40,316 nucleotides of DNA from Bdellovibrionales bacterium (GCA_007128005.1 SKYF01000140.1:1-40316), one strand, 5' to 3'; positions 14,806 through 23,848 are shown, counted from the stretch's first letter. Notes: generated from the sequence alone by a model not told the origin. Numbers and translations are program-made.

Positions 14806-15530
14806 TGCCCACCCCCAAGCACCTGGCGATTATTATGGATGGAAATGGGCGCTGGGCCAAAGCCCGGGGCCGGGGACGCTTTTATGGGCATATCCGTGGA
14901 GCCCGAGTGGCTCGCAAGATTATCGAGGAGTGTGCCCGCCTTAAGATTTCCTACCTGACTTTGTTTGCCTTTAGCACTGAAAATTGGCTACGCCCCCCAG
15001 AGGAAGTGCAGTTCCTGATGACCCTTTTGCGCCACCGGCTGCGCAGAGAGCGCAAAACTCTGATGGAAAACAATATCCGGGTTCACTGCATCGGAGACCT
15101 TCAGCGCCTGCCCCAAGATCTTCAGCGCGAAATTAAGTCCTGTATTCAAGAGACGGACAAAAATACCGGACTGAACCTGATTTTTGCCCTCAGTTATGGG
15201 GGGCGACAGGAGATCACTCAGGCCGTGAGAGATCTGTGTCAAAGGGTTAAAAATGGTGAACTGGAGCCCTCCGATATCGACGAGGCCCGGCTACAGACCC
15301 AACTCGACTCCTCTTTTGCTCCAGATCCAGATCTGATCATTCGCACCAGCGGAGAGATGCGCCTGTCGAATTTTTACCTGTGGCAGGCAGCCTACAGCGA
15401 GATATTCGTGACACACAAGAACTGGCCCGAATTCACAGCAGAGGATCTTAGGGAGTCTTTGCAGTACTTTGCCCAGAGGGAGCGTCGTTTTGGTCGCACC
15501 GGCGAACAAGTTGCACAAGTCATCACTTAA
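14805..15530 (+). CDS. uppS: Undecaprenyl diphosphate synthase
   Basis: 241 aa. Cis-prenyltransferase making the C55 carrier lipid for peptidoglycan and O-antigen precursors. Motifs: IIMDGNGRWA with catalytic Asp12, GHIRGARVARKIIEEC, FAFSTENWLRPP, SYGGRQEI, and the C-terminal DLIIRTSGEMRLSNF and WQAAYSEIF. The ATG overlaps the frr TGA by one base, so translation is probably coupled. Confidence 0.97.
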   Translation: MPTPKHLAIIMDGNGRWAKARGRGRFYGHIRGARVARKIIEECARLKISYLTLFAFSTENWLRPPEEVQFLMTLLRHRLRRERKTLMENNIRVHCIGDLQRLPQDLQREIKSCIQETDKNTGLNLIFALSYGGRQEITQAVRDLCQRVKNGELEPSDIDEARLQTQLDSSFAPDPDLIIRTSGEMRLSNFYLWQAAYSEIFVTHKNWPEFTAEDLRESLQYFAQRERRFGRTGEQVAQVIT

Positions 15531-16326
15531 GGCCAGAGTGATTTCGGCTCTGCTTGCAGCAGGCCTTATTCTTGCCACTGGATATTGGGGTGGTGCCGCA
15601 GGAGTGAGAGACCTGAGTCTCTTAATGATTTTGGTCGGGGCCTGGGAGTATTCGCGATTGGCCTTCCCAAGCCCAGGCTGCACCGTATTTTTGCGCTGGC
15701 TGTTTTTGTTAGGAAGCCTGACATACCTGGCAGTTTTTGCCCTTTCTCCTCAAGATTCGCTGCTGGCTCTGATCTTAATCCTCTTGTCCTACTTTGCCCT
15801 CAGCATGGCTTTTACCCGCAACCAGCTGTCCATTGACGAAATCCTGCATCTGCTGATGAAGGCCACCACTGGTTTTATCTATGCGGCTGTATTGCCAACT
15901 TTTGCCTTGGGGGTTTTGTCTGCAGACGAGGGCTTGGCCTGGTTTGCCATGCTGCTGCTGATGGTCTTTGGCTGTGACACCTTTGCCTATTTTGGCGGGA
16001 AGGCCTTTGGCAGGACAGCCCTGATGCCTGCCATTTCCCCCAACAAGACCTTAGAGGGGGCCATCTCGGGAATTGGGGGTAGCCTTTTTATTAGCCTTCT
16101 TTTTTGGACCCTCTACTTTCGAGATGCCGGACTTTGGAGCCATATGGGCCTTGGTCTGACCGTGGCCATTTTTGCCCAGTTTGGAGACCTCTTTGCCTCA
16201 CTCCTTAAGCGCGTGGCCCACGTCAAAGACTCTGGAAGGCTCATGCCCGGACACGGAGGCGTTCTGGACCGTTTGGATGGGGTTTATTTCGCAGGGCCCA
16301 TTGTGTATTTGTGGACCTTTTTTTAA
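15490..16326 (+). CDS. cdsA: Phosphatidate cytidylyltransferase
   Basis: About 278 aa, a multi-pass inner-membrane enzyme making CDP-diacylglycerol from CTP and phosphatidic acid. The C-terminal family signature is complete: SLLKRVAHVKDSGRLMPGHG then GVLDRLDG. Several hydrophobic helices precede it, with PNKTLEGAISG before the last group. The start is uncertain: TTG 15490 is chosen because GAGGGAG lies 7 nt upstream; TTG 15469 and TTG 15511 are in the same frame. All overlap the 3' end of uppS (41 nt for the chosen start). Followed 8 bp later by rseP; no dxr gene lies between, unlike in many proteobacteria. Confidence 0.92.
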   Translation: MVAPANKLHKSSLKARVISALLAAGLILATGYWGGAAGVRDLSLLMILVGAWEYSRLAFPSPGCTVFLRWLFLLGSLTYLAVFALSPQDSLLALILILLSYFALSMAFTRNQLSIDEILHLLMKATTGFIYAAVLPTFALGVLSADEGLAWFAMLLLMVFGCDTFAYFGGKAFGRTALMPAISPNKTLEGAISGIGGSLFISLLFWTLYFRDAGLWSHMGLGLTVAIFAQFGDLFASLLKRVAHVKDSGRLMPGHGGVLDRLDGVYFAGPIVYLWTFF

Positions 16327-16334
16327 GATAGGTC

Positions 16335-18053
16335 ATGGATATTATAATTTCTTGGTTACAGCAGGGTCTGTCGGGCATTGTGCCCTTCGTTATTATGATT
16401 GGTCTGCTCGTGTTTGTACACGAGCTGGGGCACTTTCTCGTCGCCAAATACTACAATGTGCGAGTTGAAGTCTTTTCCCTCGGCTTTGGAAAAAAAATCT
16501 TACAGCACAAAAAGGGCGATACCACCTACTGTGTTTCTCTGATCCCCCTTGGCGGCTATGTGAAGATGTACGGGGATGACCCTACGGCCGATGTGCCCGC
16601 TGCAGAGAGGGAGCATGCCTTTTTGCTCAAGCCGGTTGGCCAGCGCATTGCTATCGTGCTGGCGGGCCCTTTGATGAATCTATTCTTTGCTGCCTTTTTG
16701 TTTATGACTATCGCTATGGTGGGAGACCCCGTGATGAGCAATCAGCTGGGTGACGTTGCTCAGGGCAGCCAGGCCTATGAAGCTGGCTTTCGCTCTGGGG
16801 ACCGCATTGTTGCCATCAATGGGGAGGAAAAGTCCTTTTGGCGAGAGGTCGCTAGAAAAATCAGCGACTCTCCCAACCAAGAGCTGCTCTTTCGAGTGGA
16901 GAGGTCTGCCGCTGACTCAGATGCCCCACAAACTCAGGAAGTTCGGGCCACTCCCCGACTGGTTGAAAACGAAAATATTTTGAGCACTCGAGCAAAAGTG
17001 GGACAAATTGAGGGCCTAAACATTGAGTCACTCAGCTCCCTCGTGGGCCTTAAAGATCCTGAAGGTCCTGCGGGTCAGGCGGGGATAAGAACTTTTGATA
17101 TGATCAGTCAAATCGCCGGCCAAGAGGTCGGCTACTGGCGCGAATTGGAGCCGGCCCTCAGACGGGCCCTAGACTCCCACGCTCACAGTGAGTCTGGAAT
17201 GATGTCCTTTCATGTCCGAGCTTACGAGGTTGAAAAGACTCACCCTGAGCGAGAAGTTCTTGTGGATGTGTCCGAGCTGGACCTTGAGCGCCCCTTACTT
17301 GCCCAACTGGGTTTAGAGTCTACGGAGCTCTATATTCTCAGGGTGCGACGAGACTCCCCGGCCGAGCAGGCAGGGCTAAAGCCCGGGGACAAAATTGTCT
17401 CTCTCAACCAGCAAGAGGTGAGCGAGTGGCCCCATGTTGTAAAGGGTGTCTCAGGGTTTAATCCTGAAGAGCAGGAGTATCTTGGTTTCGGGGTGCTTCG
17501 CCAGGGTGAGCGTATTGAGCTTCAAGCTCAACCTGAGCTCACCAATTTGATGAATGCTCAGGGCCAAGATGACCGGCGCTACACGGTGGGCATAGTGCCC
17601 GCGTACATCAACGTGACAGCCCCTCCCGCACTCTTTCGCACCAGAAATCCCATTCAGGCCGCCTCCATAGGGGCCAAGGAATCACTGGTGATGACACAAA
17701 TGGTGGTGATGGGAGTCATCCGGCTGATTCAAGGCGAGGTCTCAACCAAAAATATCGCCGGAGTGATCACCATTGGCCGCTTCGCAAGCCAAACTTTCGA
17801 AATCGGTTTGGCTGCTTTTTTAAAGATGATGGCTATTTTGTCCATCAATTTGTTTATCATTAACCTCCTGCCTATTCCCATTTTAGATGGAGGCCACCTG
17901 ATGTTCTTCTTTATCGAGGCGATAAAGGGTGCCCCCGTCAGTCTTAAAAAAATGGAAGTCGCCCAAACGGTCGGTCTGTTGATCTTGATGGGTCTGTTGA
18001 TTTTTTCTCTATTCAACGACATTACCAATTGGTTTAGTTCGGCTGGCTGGTGA
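16335..18053 (+). CDS. rseP: Site-2 membrane metalloprotease RseP, with apparently three PDZ domains
   Basis: 572 aa, longer than E. coli RseP (450). It cuts transmembrane anti-sigma factors and signal-peptide remnants within the inner membrane. Zinc ligands: HELGH at residues 29-33 in the first helix, and the LDGGH-type motif near 518 (LPIPILDGGH). Three periplasmic segments look like PDZ domains: near 140-170 (AYEAGFRSGDRIVAING), near 240-265 (GPAGQAGIRTFDMISQI) and near 333-362 (SPAEQAGLKPGDKIVSL). E. coli has two. Starts 8 bp after cdsA; its stop overlaps the tsaB ATG. Confidence 0.95.
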   Translation: MDIIISWLQQGLSGIVPFVIMIGLLVFVHELGHFLVAKYYNVRVEVFSLGFGKKILQHKKGDTTYCVSLIPLGGYVKMYGDDPTADVPAAEREHAFLLKPVGQRIAIVLAGPLMNLFFAAFLFMTIAMVGDPVMSNQLGDVAQGSQAYEAGFRSGDRIVAINGEEKSFWREVARKISDSPNQELLFRVERSAADSDAPQTQEVRATPRLVENENILSTRAKVGQIEGLNIESLSSLVGLKDPEGPAGQAGIRTFDMISQIAGQEVGYWRELEPALRRALDSHAHSESGMMSFHVRAYEVEKTHPEREVLVDVSELDLERPLLAQLGLESTELYILRVRRDSPAEQAGLKPGDKIVSLNQQEVSEWPHVVKGVSGFNPEEQEYLGFGVLRQGERIELQAQPELTNLMNAQGQDDRRYTVGIVPAYINVTAPPALFRTRNPIQAASIGAKESLVMTQMVVMGVIRLIQGEVSTKNIAGVITIGRFASQTFEIGLAAFLKMMAILSINLFIINLLPIPILDGGHLMFFFIEAIKGAPVSLKKMEVAQTVGLLILMGLLIFSLFNDITNWFSSAGW

Positions 18054-18799
18054 TGAAGGACCCACTTTGTCTTTTGGCCCTGGACACTAGCTCGCCCCAG
18101 GGTGGCTTGGCCTTAGTCCAGCAGAAGACAGCTGCTGAGGCCTGTTGTTTGTTGGCTGAACGCAGTTGGAATGAATCCAGCTCCCACAGCGATATCATCA
18201 CTCAGGAAGTCGAACTTCTGCTAAAGTCTGCCGGACTGTCAGTGAAGGATCTCACAGCTGTGGCCCTTGGTCTTGGCCCAGGAAGTTTCACGGGCATTCG
18301 CGTAGGGGTCAACTTTGCAAGAAGCCTTGGCTACAGCCTTGATTTGCCTATCATTGGCCTTAATTCTTTAGAGATCTTGGCTTTCAATGGACTGGAGTTC
18401 TTAAAGGCGCAAACAGAGATCCGACATATCCTGTGCCTGACCAATGCCTTTAGAAACAAACTCTACGCAGCCATCTATGGAATAGATATGAAAAATGGGA
18501 CCCACCCTCTGCTGGAAATCCTTTCCCCCCAGGCTGTCAGTCCCAGAGACCTGCCTGCCCTGTTGCCGGAATCTCGCTACCTGTGTTTGGGCAATGGCTT
18601 TGAAGCCTATCAGGAGAGTTTTCCTGCAGATTTGCCACTGAAAATCCTTCGCCGGCCTGAGATCAGTGACTCTCCTCAGGCCTCTGCTTTGGCCCAGTGG
18701 GCTTTGGCTTATGGAAAATCTAGACCTTGGACAGATATAAAACCTCTTTACATACGCGCGTCAGAACCCGAAGAGAAGTTGAAAACCACTGTAAGTTAG
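18053..18799 (+). CDS. tsaB: tRNA t6A37 synthesis protein TsaB
   Basis: 248 aa. Non-catalytic partner of TsaD in making N6-threonylcarbamoyl-adenosine at position 37 of ANN-decoding tRNAs. ASKHA-fold motifs are visible: LLALDTSSPQGGLAL, then the family hallmark LGLGPGSFTGIRVGVNFARS. Starts at ATG 18053, sharing a base with the rseP TGA; GTG 18050 is a less likely alternative. Ends 10 bp before the MinD/ParA gene, so it is probably in the same transcript. Confidence 0.93.
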   Translation: MKDPLCLLALDTSSPQGGLALVQQKTAAEACCLLAERSWNESSSHSDIITQEVELLLKSAGLSVKDLTAVALGLGPGSFTGIRVGVNFARSLGYSLDLPIIGLNSLEILAFNGLEFLKAQTEIRHILCLTNAFRNKLYAAIYGIDMKNGTHPLLEILSPQAVSPRDLPALLPESRYLCLGNGFEAYQESFPADLPLKILRRPEISDSPQASALAQWALAYGKSRPWTDIKPLYIRASEPEEKLKTTVS

Positions 18800-18809
18800 G
18801 GAACTTGAA

Positions 18810-19778
18810 GTGACAAAGACAGAGCAACAATTTGATTTTAGCTATCTGCGCGGACAGCGAGAGCCTCAGTCCGTGTTGATCGCCGTTGGCGGCGGCAAAG
18901 GAGGTGTCGGAAAATCCTTTGTCAGCTCAAGCCTTGCTCTGCTTCTGGCCCACCGCGGATTTGATACAGTTCTTGTAGATTTGGATTTAGGCTCGGCCAA
19001 CCTTCACACCTATCTAGGACAGGGCCCCACTCAAAAGGGCATCAACGAGTATCTTCTGCAGCCTGAACTCAAGTTCCAAGATGTGATCAGTCCCACTCCC
19101 TTCCCCCATTTGCGCTTTGTCAGCGGGGCCTCTGAACAGCTGAATGTATCCACTCTTCAAGAAGGACAAAAGGGGCGGCTGATGTCGGCCCTTTACAACA
19201 CCCCTGCTGACTTTATTGTCCTCGATTTGAGTGCGGGAGCCCATGATACAACCTTGGATTTTTTCCTCATGGCCTCAAGACAGGTGATCGTTATGACGCC
19301 AGAGCCCTCGAGCATGGAAAACGCCTATGGTTTTATGAAGGCCGCCTTTTACCGCAAGCTCAAACGCCATGAAAAACAGCTCCGCCTAGGAGGACTACTT
19401 GGTCAGCTCATGGCTAAAAGGCAGGAGCTTGGAATTCGCACCCCAGCGGATCTCTTACAAATGGTTCTATTGAAGGAGCCTGAACGGGGCTTACAACTAA
19501 AAAAGGTCATGCGGGATTTGAGTTTTGAGATTGTCCTCAACCAGGCTCGGAGCCAAAACGATGCCAACTTAGGCCCCTCTATTAAAACCGTTTGCAATAA
19601 GTACTTTGGGGTCAGTGCCAACCTTCTAGGGAGCCTTGACTATGATAACGCGGTATGGCAGGCGCTAAGAAAGAGGCGGCCCGTCCTTCTGGAGTACCCT
19701 CATAGTCGCCTCTACACTCAGCTGACGACCATCTCTAGACAGTTTGCAAATGTTCCTTTTAAACGCGCGGTTGTGTAA
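18810..19778 (+). CDS. MinD/ParA-family ATPase, FlhG-like
   Basis: 322 aa from GTG 18810. Deviant Walker A GGGKGGVGKS (K30, K35), VLVDLDLGSANLHTYLG (switch I region) and VLDLSAGAHD (Walker B/switch II). This is the MinD/FlhG branch of the SIMIBI ATPases, which dimerise on ATP and position cell structures. The region around 190-245 (KAAFYRKLKRHEKQLRLGG, LLQMVLLKEPERG) is longer than in MinD. No MinC, MinE or flagellar gene lies nearby; the partner is more likely the adjacent J-domain/HTH protein, 30 bp downstream. Whether it acts on flagella, chromosome or another structure cannot be told. Confidence 0.8.
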   Translation: MTKTEQQFDFSYLRGQREPQSVLIAVGGGKGGVGKSFVSSSLALLLAHRGFDTVLVDLDLGSANLHTYLGQGPTQKGINEYLLQPELKFQDVISPTPFPHLRFVSGASEQLNVSTLQEGQKGRLMSALYNTPADFIVLDLSAGAHDTTLDFFLMASRQVIVMTPEPSSMENAYGFMKAAFYRKLKRHEKQLRLGGLLGQLMAKRQELGIRTPADLLQMVLLKEPERGLQLKKVMRDLSFEIVLNQARSQNDANLGPSIKTVCNKYFGVSANLLGSLDYDNAVWQALRKRRPVLLEYPHSRLYTQLTTISRQFANVPFKRAVV

Positions 19779-19808
19779 TACTATAGGGAGTGGTTACGTT
19801 AGGGTGAT

Positions 19809-20465
19809 ATGAAGAACTTAGCAATTCACAGCCAAAGCTACTACGATATCTTGGAGGTGTCGCCTCAGGCTCCCCCTCAAGAGATTCACAGAGCCTATCA
19901 GCGGGCTCGCCTGGCCTATTCGCCAGACAGCCCGGCCCTTTACACCATGTTCACTCCCGAGGAGGCCAAAGAGCTCTTAAGGCTTGTGGAGGAGGCCTAC
20001 ACCGTTTTGGGTCATCCAGAGCGTCGCAAGGCCTATGATGATCAATTGGCCCGGGAGCAAACACTCAATGAATTGCCTGACTTTCCAGAGCCCAGCCCCG
20101 AAATGCTTGAAAGCCAACCCGTTACCCCTCCTAAAAAAGATCTACCCGAAGGCTATGCGCGAACCAGGTTAAGCACCTACTTGGTCGATCCTCAGTTTGA
20201 ACAAGAACTGCGTCAGATCAGGGATTTTAACGGAGCCGTTTTAAAGCGAGTTCGAGAGTACAAGAAAATTTCCCTGGACCAGCTCTGTGATGAGACTCGA
20301 ATTGGACGCCCCTATATGACAGCTCTTGAGGTGGACGATTACGAGGCTCTCCCGGCTGCCGTCTTTACCCGTGGCTTTGTTGTCCAGGTCGCAAGAATTT
20401 TTGGTCTAGATGAGAAAATCGTTGCTGACTCCTATATGAAGAACTTTAAGAAGTACAAGAATTGA
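19809..20465 (+). CDS. J-like domain fused to RodZ-type helix-turn-helix
   Basis: 218 aa. Residues about 10-85 align with a DnaJ J-domain (YYDILEVSPQAPPQEIHRAY, then EEAYTVLGHPERRKAYDD). The HPD tripeptide that triggers Hsp70 is replaced by SPD in YSPDSP (37-42), so classic DnaK stimulation is doubtful. A Pro-rich linker follows, then a HTH of the RodZ/HTH_25 type near 138-205 (LKRVREYKKISLDQLCDETRI, YMTALEVDDYEALPAAVFTRGF). No membrane segment is seen, unlike RodZ. It sits between a MinD/ParA ATPase and rluD, overlapping the latter by 4 nt. It may be a DNA-binding adaptor for the ATPase; this is inference. Confidence 0.75.
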   Translation: MKNLAIHSQSYYDILEVSPQAPPQEIHRAYQRARLAYSPDSPALYTMFTPEEAKELLRLVEEAYTVLGHPERRKAYDDQLAREQTLNELPDFPEPSPEMLESQPVTPPKKDLPEGYARTRLSTYLVDPQFEQELRQIRDFNGAVLKRVREYKKISLDQLCDETRIGRPYMTALEVDDYEALPAAVFTRGFVVQVARIFGLDEKIVADSYMKNFKKYKN

Positions 20466-21424
20466 CCTCAAAGAAAATATTCGTTGAAAACCTCAAAGAG
20501 GGGGAAAGGCTAGACAAGGCCCTGGCCGCTCATCCAGAGATCCCTTCGCGGAGTCGAGCGGCTGAGTTGATAGAGCAAGGCCGTGTCGAGTGGGCTGACT
20601 CTGAGCCGAACACTGCCCTGAAAGCCTCCTACAAGGTCCAAAGCACAGACCGGTTTTATGTTCACCTGCCCACCCCTCAGCCCAGCCAACTTGAGGCCCT
20701 TGAGATGGATTTGGAGATCCTGTTTGAAGACTCCGATATCTTGGTGGTCAACAAACCTGCAGGACTTGTTGTGCACCCGGCTGCTGGCCACTGGTCGGAC
20801 ACCTTGGTCAATGCTCTGATTCACCAAGTGAAGGACCTGTCCATGGGCTTTGCAGAACAGCGGCCAGGAATTGTTCATCGCCTAGACAAGGACACCAGCG
20901 GGGTGCTGGTGGTCGCTAAAAACGACAGGGCTCAGGACAGTCTTGTCAGTCAGTTCAAAAGTCGTAGCATTCATCGCCTTTACTATGCGCTGGTTGTTGG
21001 TGAACCTCGTCCCTCCTCGGGACGAAGAGAATCCCTGCTCACAAGACACCCCACCCAAAGAAAGAAGTTCTGCTCTGGCTCTTCAGGAAAATTGGCCATC
21101 ACCCATTATAAAACCCTAAAGGTGAGTCCACAGGGGGTCAGTTTAATTCAGTGCCAACTGGAGACCGGTCGAACCCATCAAATCCGCATTCATCTGTCCG
21201 AGATGGGTCACCCCATCCTGGGGGACTCTCTCTACGGGGGAGTCCAACGGGCTAAGAGCCTGAAATCCAAACAGCTGCGCCAAGACTTAGCCGACTTCAA
21301 CCGATTGGCCCTTCATGCCGCTGAACTTGGCCTCACTCATCCCAAAACTGGACAGAGGCTGCATTTTTCCTCCCCTTGGCCCTCCGAGGTCCAAAACCTT
21401 TTGACGAGTCTGGGCTTGCCTTAA
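20462..21424 (+). CDS. rluD: 23S rRNA pseudouridine synthase, RluD family
   Basis: 320 aa. An N-terminal S4-like RNA-binding domain (GERLDKALAAHPEIPSRSRA) precedes the RluA/RluD catalytic domain with HRLDKDTSGVLVVAK, whose Asp is catalytic. Further family motifs: NKPAGLVVHPA, ETGRTHQIRIHL and HPILGDSLYG. The start is the TTG within TTGA overlapping the previous TGA, an unusual but plausible coupled start; no ATG or GTG is closer to the S4 domain. RluD versus RluA/RluC cannot be fixed by eye, but the S4 domain favours RluD. Confidence 0.88.
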   Translation: MTSKKIFVENLKEGERLDKALAAHPEIPSRSRAAELIEQGRVEWADSEPNTALKASYKVQSTDRFYVHLPTPQPSQLEALEMDLEILFEDSDILVVNKPAGLVVHPAAGHWSDTLVNALIHQVKDLSMGFAEQRPGIVHRLDKDTSGVLVVAKNDRAQDSLVSQFKSRSIHRLYYALVVGEPRPSSGRRESLLTRHPTQRKKFCSGSSGKLAITHYKTLKVSPQGVSLIQCQLETGRTHQIRIHLSEMGHPILGDSLYGGVQRAKSLKSKQLRQDLADFNRLALHAAELGLTHPKTGQRLHFSSPWPSEVQNLLTSLGLP

Positions 21425-21460
21425 AAACCCAGCTCTATAAAAATAATTTTAGACATAAAA

Positions 21461-21466
21461 TATAAT
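21461..21466 (+). promoter_or_regulatory. -10 element upstream of the exported 159-aa gene
   Basis: A perfect TATAAT lies in an AT-rich stretch between rluD and the next gene, 27 bp before its ATG. The -35 position has only A-rich sequence. Confidence 0.4.
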
Positions 21467-21493
21467 CTCAACCACGACAGGATACTTTACTCA

Positions 21494-21973
21494 ATGAAGA
21501 CAATCTTTCAGCTGAGGAACTTACCACTTGGTTTGTTGGCCATCTTTTGCCTGGCCAGTTTGGCTATCGTTTTGCATCCGGGCCTTCGAGAGCAGGCGCG
21601 AGATCGAATTCTGTCCGAGCCGGAGAGAAGGATTTTGTCTTCGGTCACGGCCGATATTTTGCGAGACGGCCAACTCTATGAGGTCCTCAAAATCAGCTCT
21701 CCGCGGGGGCTGTTTCTGGAAATATATCTGAGGGATGAGAACAACCTTGGCCACTCGCGGCTTCTGGACCAGGTGCGGTTGCCGGACATCCGAGATGGCT
21801 ATTTTGATTTTCGCGGTCAGGCAGTGAACCTGGCCCTAGATGATGTCAATGGAGATGGCCAACTGGAGATCATTGCCCCTACCTTTGATGAGCGCCTCTC
21901 GGCTCACCTCAATATCTTTCGCTACAATAAGGAGTTGGAGGTTTTTGAGCCTCTCCGCCAGGAGGCCCTCTAA
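21494..21973 (+). CDS. Exported or membrane-anchored protein with EF-hand-like loop
   Basis: 159 aa, family not recognised. An N-terminal hydrophobic segment (about 10-28, LPLGLLAIFCLASLAIVL) is a signal anchor or uncleaved signal peptide. The rest is a small soluble domain containing LALDDVNGDGQLEIIAPTF, a DxNxDGxxE calcium-loop sequence of the kind found in FG-GAP/VCBS or dockerin repeats. Only one such loop is present. It follows an independent promoter-like -10 and is probably periplasmic. No clear SD precedes ATG 21494. Confidence 0.55.
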   Translation: MKTIFQLRNLPLGLLAIFCLASLAIVLHPGLREQARDRILSEPERRILSSVTADILRDGQLYEVLKISSPRGLFLEIYLRDENNLGHSRLLDQVRLPDIRDGYFDFRGQAVNLALDDVNGDGQLEIIAPTFDERLSAHLNIFRYNKELEVFEPLRQEAL

Positions 21974-21989
21974 AGCTATTGTCTCGACC

Positions 21990-22018
21990 TTGACTTCTTA
22001 AGTAACGCGTAGTATTAA
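21990..22018 (+). promoter_or_regulatory. Sigma-70-type promoter for the lipoprotein gene
   Basis: TTGACT (21990-21995) and TATTAA (22013-22018) separated by 17 bases. The predicted leader of about 25 nt contains AAGGAG before the GTG start at 22050. Confidence 0.5.
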
Positions 22019-22049
22019 AATGCCTTTAAAAGACTTCTAAGGAGTTGCT

Positions 22050-22754
22050 GTGAAAGTTGTTTCGAATCCCCTACAGAGCCTGGCCCTGCTGTTTTTTTTC
22101 ACCTCTTTTTTGGGCCTTGTGGCCTGCGATCGGGGAGGCACTGTCAACTACCGAGGCCTGCGCTGTGCTCCTGATCACAACCCCATCTCCCTCAATCCAG
22201 CCAGCGACCCCAATGGCTCATCCTTTAGCAAAGTGGAGTTGGAAGCACAAAATGGAGATATCGATCCACAAGATCTACTGCCTGCAGGGAGCTATCTCTT
22301 GCGCTCCGCCGATGTCTTTTATCACGATCAGAACAATCAAATCATGGTTCACTACAGAAATATCACTGACTCTGATTTGGCCTCAGCCTCCTCTTCCAGG
22401 CTTCCGACAGGTCGCTGTGTGAGTGGCTTTAAACCCGGAATGGAGCAGCCCTCTGTGGCCCTTCTGGGTGTCAGAGAGATGGTGTTTACTGAAGACGGGC
22501 AGTTTCTGGACCTGGAGCTCGCAGAATATGGATTCTTAGGCTTGGACGGGGATCTGCAGAGTTTTTTTTCCAGAGTCAGCAATGAGGGCTTTGACCACCC
22601 CTCTCAGCTCTACGACCCCTCCTCCAACCCTGAAGTGAAATACTTCAGGGCCACCGATCGAGGCCAAGAGCCCCACTATGAAATTCGCTCCAAAATCACC
22701 CTGAGCCCAGGGGTTGAAGTTTCCCTTCTGGTTAGATTAGATCTTCAACCTTAG
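22050..22754 (+). CDS. Putative lipoprotein, function unknown
   Basis: 234 aa from GTG 22050, with AAGGAG 5 nt upstream. A signal peptide ends in the good lipobox LVAC (Cys26). The mature protein has acidic and Ser-rich segments and no motif I recognise. It is probably membrane-anchored in the periplasm. The last 4 bases overlap the end of the convergent mltG gene (TTAG shared), so the two transcripts must run into one another. Confidence 0.6.
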   Translation: MKVVSNPLQSLALLFFFTSFLGLVACDRGGTVNYRGLRCAPDHNPISLNPASDPNGSSFSKVELEAQNGDIDPQDLLPAGSYLLRSADVFYHDQNNQIMVHYRNITDSDLASASSSRLPTGRCVSGFKPGMEQPSVALLGVREMVFTEDGQFLDLELAEYGFLGLDGDLQSFFSRVSNEGFDHPSQLYDPSSNPEVKYFRATDRGQEPHYEIRSKITLSPGVEVSLLVRLDLQP

Positions 22755-23848
22755 TTGTCGCCTTCTTCGCCTTCTTCTTCGCCTAAGCTCTCCCGTTGAA
22801 GCCTCTCACTGAGCTCTCGCCAGGACCGCCCCTCGCGAGCCTTAGGGTCAACTTGATAGCGCTGCACGGCCCTTCGATGCTCATCATAGGTTCGAGAAAA
22901 AATGTGGGTGCCGTCGTTCTGACTGACAAAAAACAAATAATCCGTTTCTTGAGGCCTGAGCACAGCCAGTAGCGACTCTCTTCCCGGGTTGGCTACAGGA
23001 CCAAAAGGCAATCCGTTGACTGTATAGGTGTTAAAGCGATTGGGGCGGCGAATATCCACGCGACGAATCCGCCTGGGCATTTCATCAGTTTCGTCAAACA
23101 TCCCATATAAAATGGTCGGATCACTCTGCAGGCGCATGTTTTTATTCAGACGATTGTGAAACACCGATGAAATAATCGGCCTTTCCCAGGGCGCGCCCGT
23201 TTCTTTCTCTATCAGACTTGCAAAAATCACCACCTCATGGCGGCTCATGCCCTTGGCCAGTGCTTCGTCTTGCATGGACTCCCAGACCCGTATAAACCTT
23301 GCAACCATCACCTCCACAATATCCTTCATGCCCATATATCGGGTGACCATGTAAGTCTCGGGAAAGAGATAGCCCTCTAGACTGTAGAGCCTTTCCCCTA
23401 GCAGCCTCTCTACAAAGTCCTGGTCTCTGACGAGATTTAAAAATTCCTGGCGACTGCCAAAGCCCCTAGACTCAAGCTCAATGGCGATATCTAAAATATT
23501 CATCCCCTCTGTCACGGTGAGGGGGTAACCCAGGCTCCGCCCCGAGGCAATGACCTGCAATATCTCCATCGGTCGCATACCCATATTCAAGCTGTACTCG
23601 CCCACTTTGGCCCGACTGTCGTAGCCTGTGAGTCGCCCTAAAATTCTGAGTTTAAAGGCACTTTCCACTAAACCCTCAGCCTCAAGCCTTTCAGCAATAG
23701 CTTTAAAAGATGAGCCCGGAGCGACCTCGAAGATCCTCTCCTGCTGAGCCTGACCGGGCACTCCTAGCCAAAACCTTACCGATACGAGTCCCACTGTCAG
23801 CAGGCCTAAAAAAAACACGACAATAACGGTTATTATTAGATTTCTCAT
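22751..23848 (-). CDS. mltG: Endolytic murein transglycosylase MltG
   Basis: 365 aa, YceG-like. A single N-terminal membrane segment (3-29) anchors the periplasmic domain. A LysM-like region (IFEVAPGSSFKAIAERL) precedes the catalytic domain, with the expected Glu in FASLIEKETGAPWERPIIS and the HNRL, LQSDPT and GLPFGPVANPG motifs. It cleaves nascent glycan strands, setting their length. The acidic tail EEEGEEGDN is unusual. Its ATG overlaps the astD stop by 4 nt, making it the last gene of the arginine-catabolic operon, an unexpected partnership. Confidence 0.95.
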   Translation of the reverse strand: MRNLIITVIVVFFLGLLTVGLVSVRFWLGVPGQAQQERIFEVAPGSSFKAIAERLEAEGLVESAFKLRILGRLTGYDSRAKVGEYSLNMGMRPMEILQVIASGRSLGYPLTVTEGMNILDIAIELESRGFGSRQEFLNLVRDQDFVERLLGERLYSLEGYLFPETYMVTRYMGMKDIVEVMVARFIRVWESMQDEALAKGMSRHEVVIFASLIEKETGAPWERPIISSVFHNRLNKNMRLQSDPTILYGMFDETDEMPRRIRRVDIRRPNRFNTYTVNGLPFGPVANPGRESLLAVLRPQETDYLFFVSQNDGTHIFSRTYDEHRRAVQRYQVDPKAREGRSWRELSERLQRESLGEEEGEEGDN

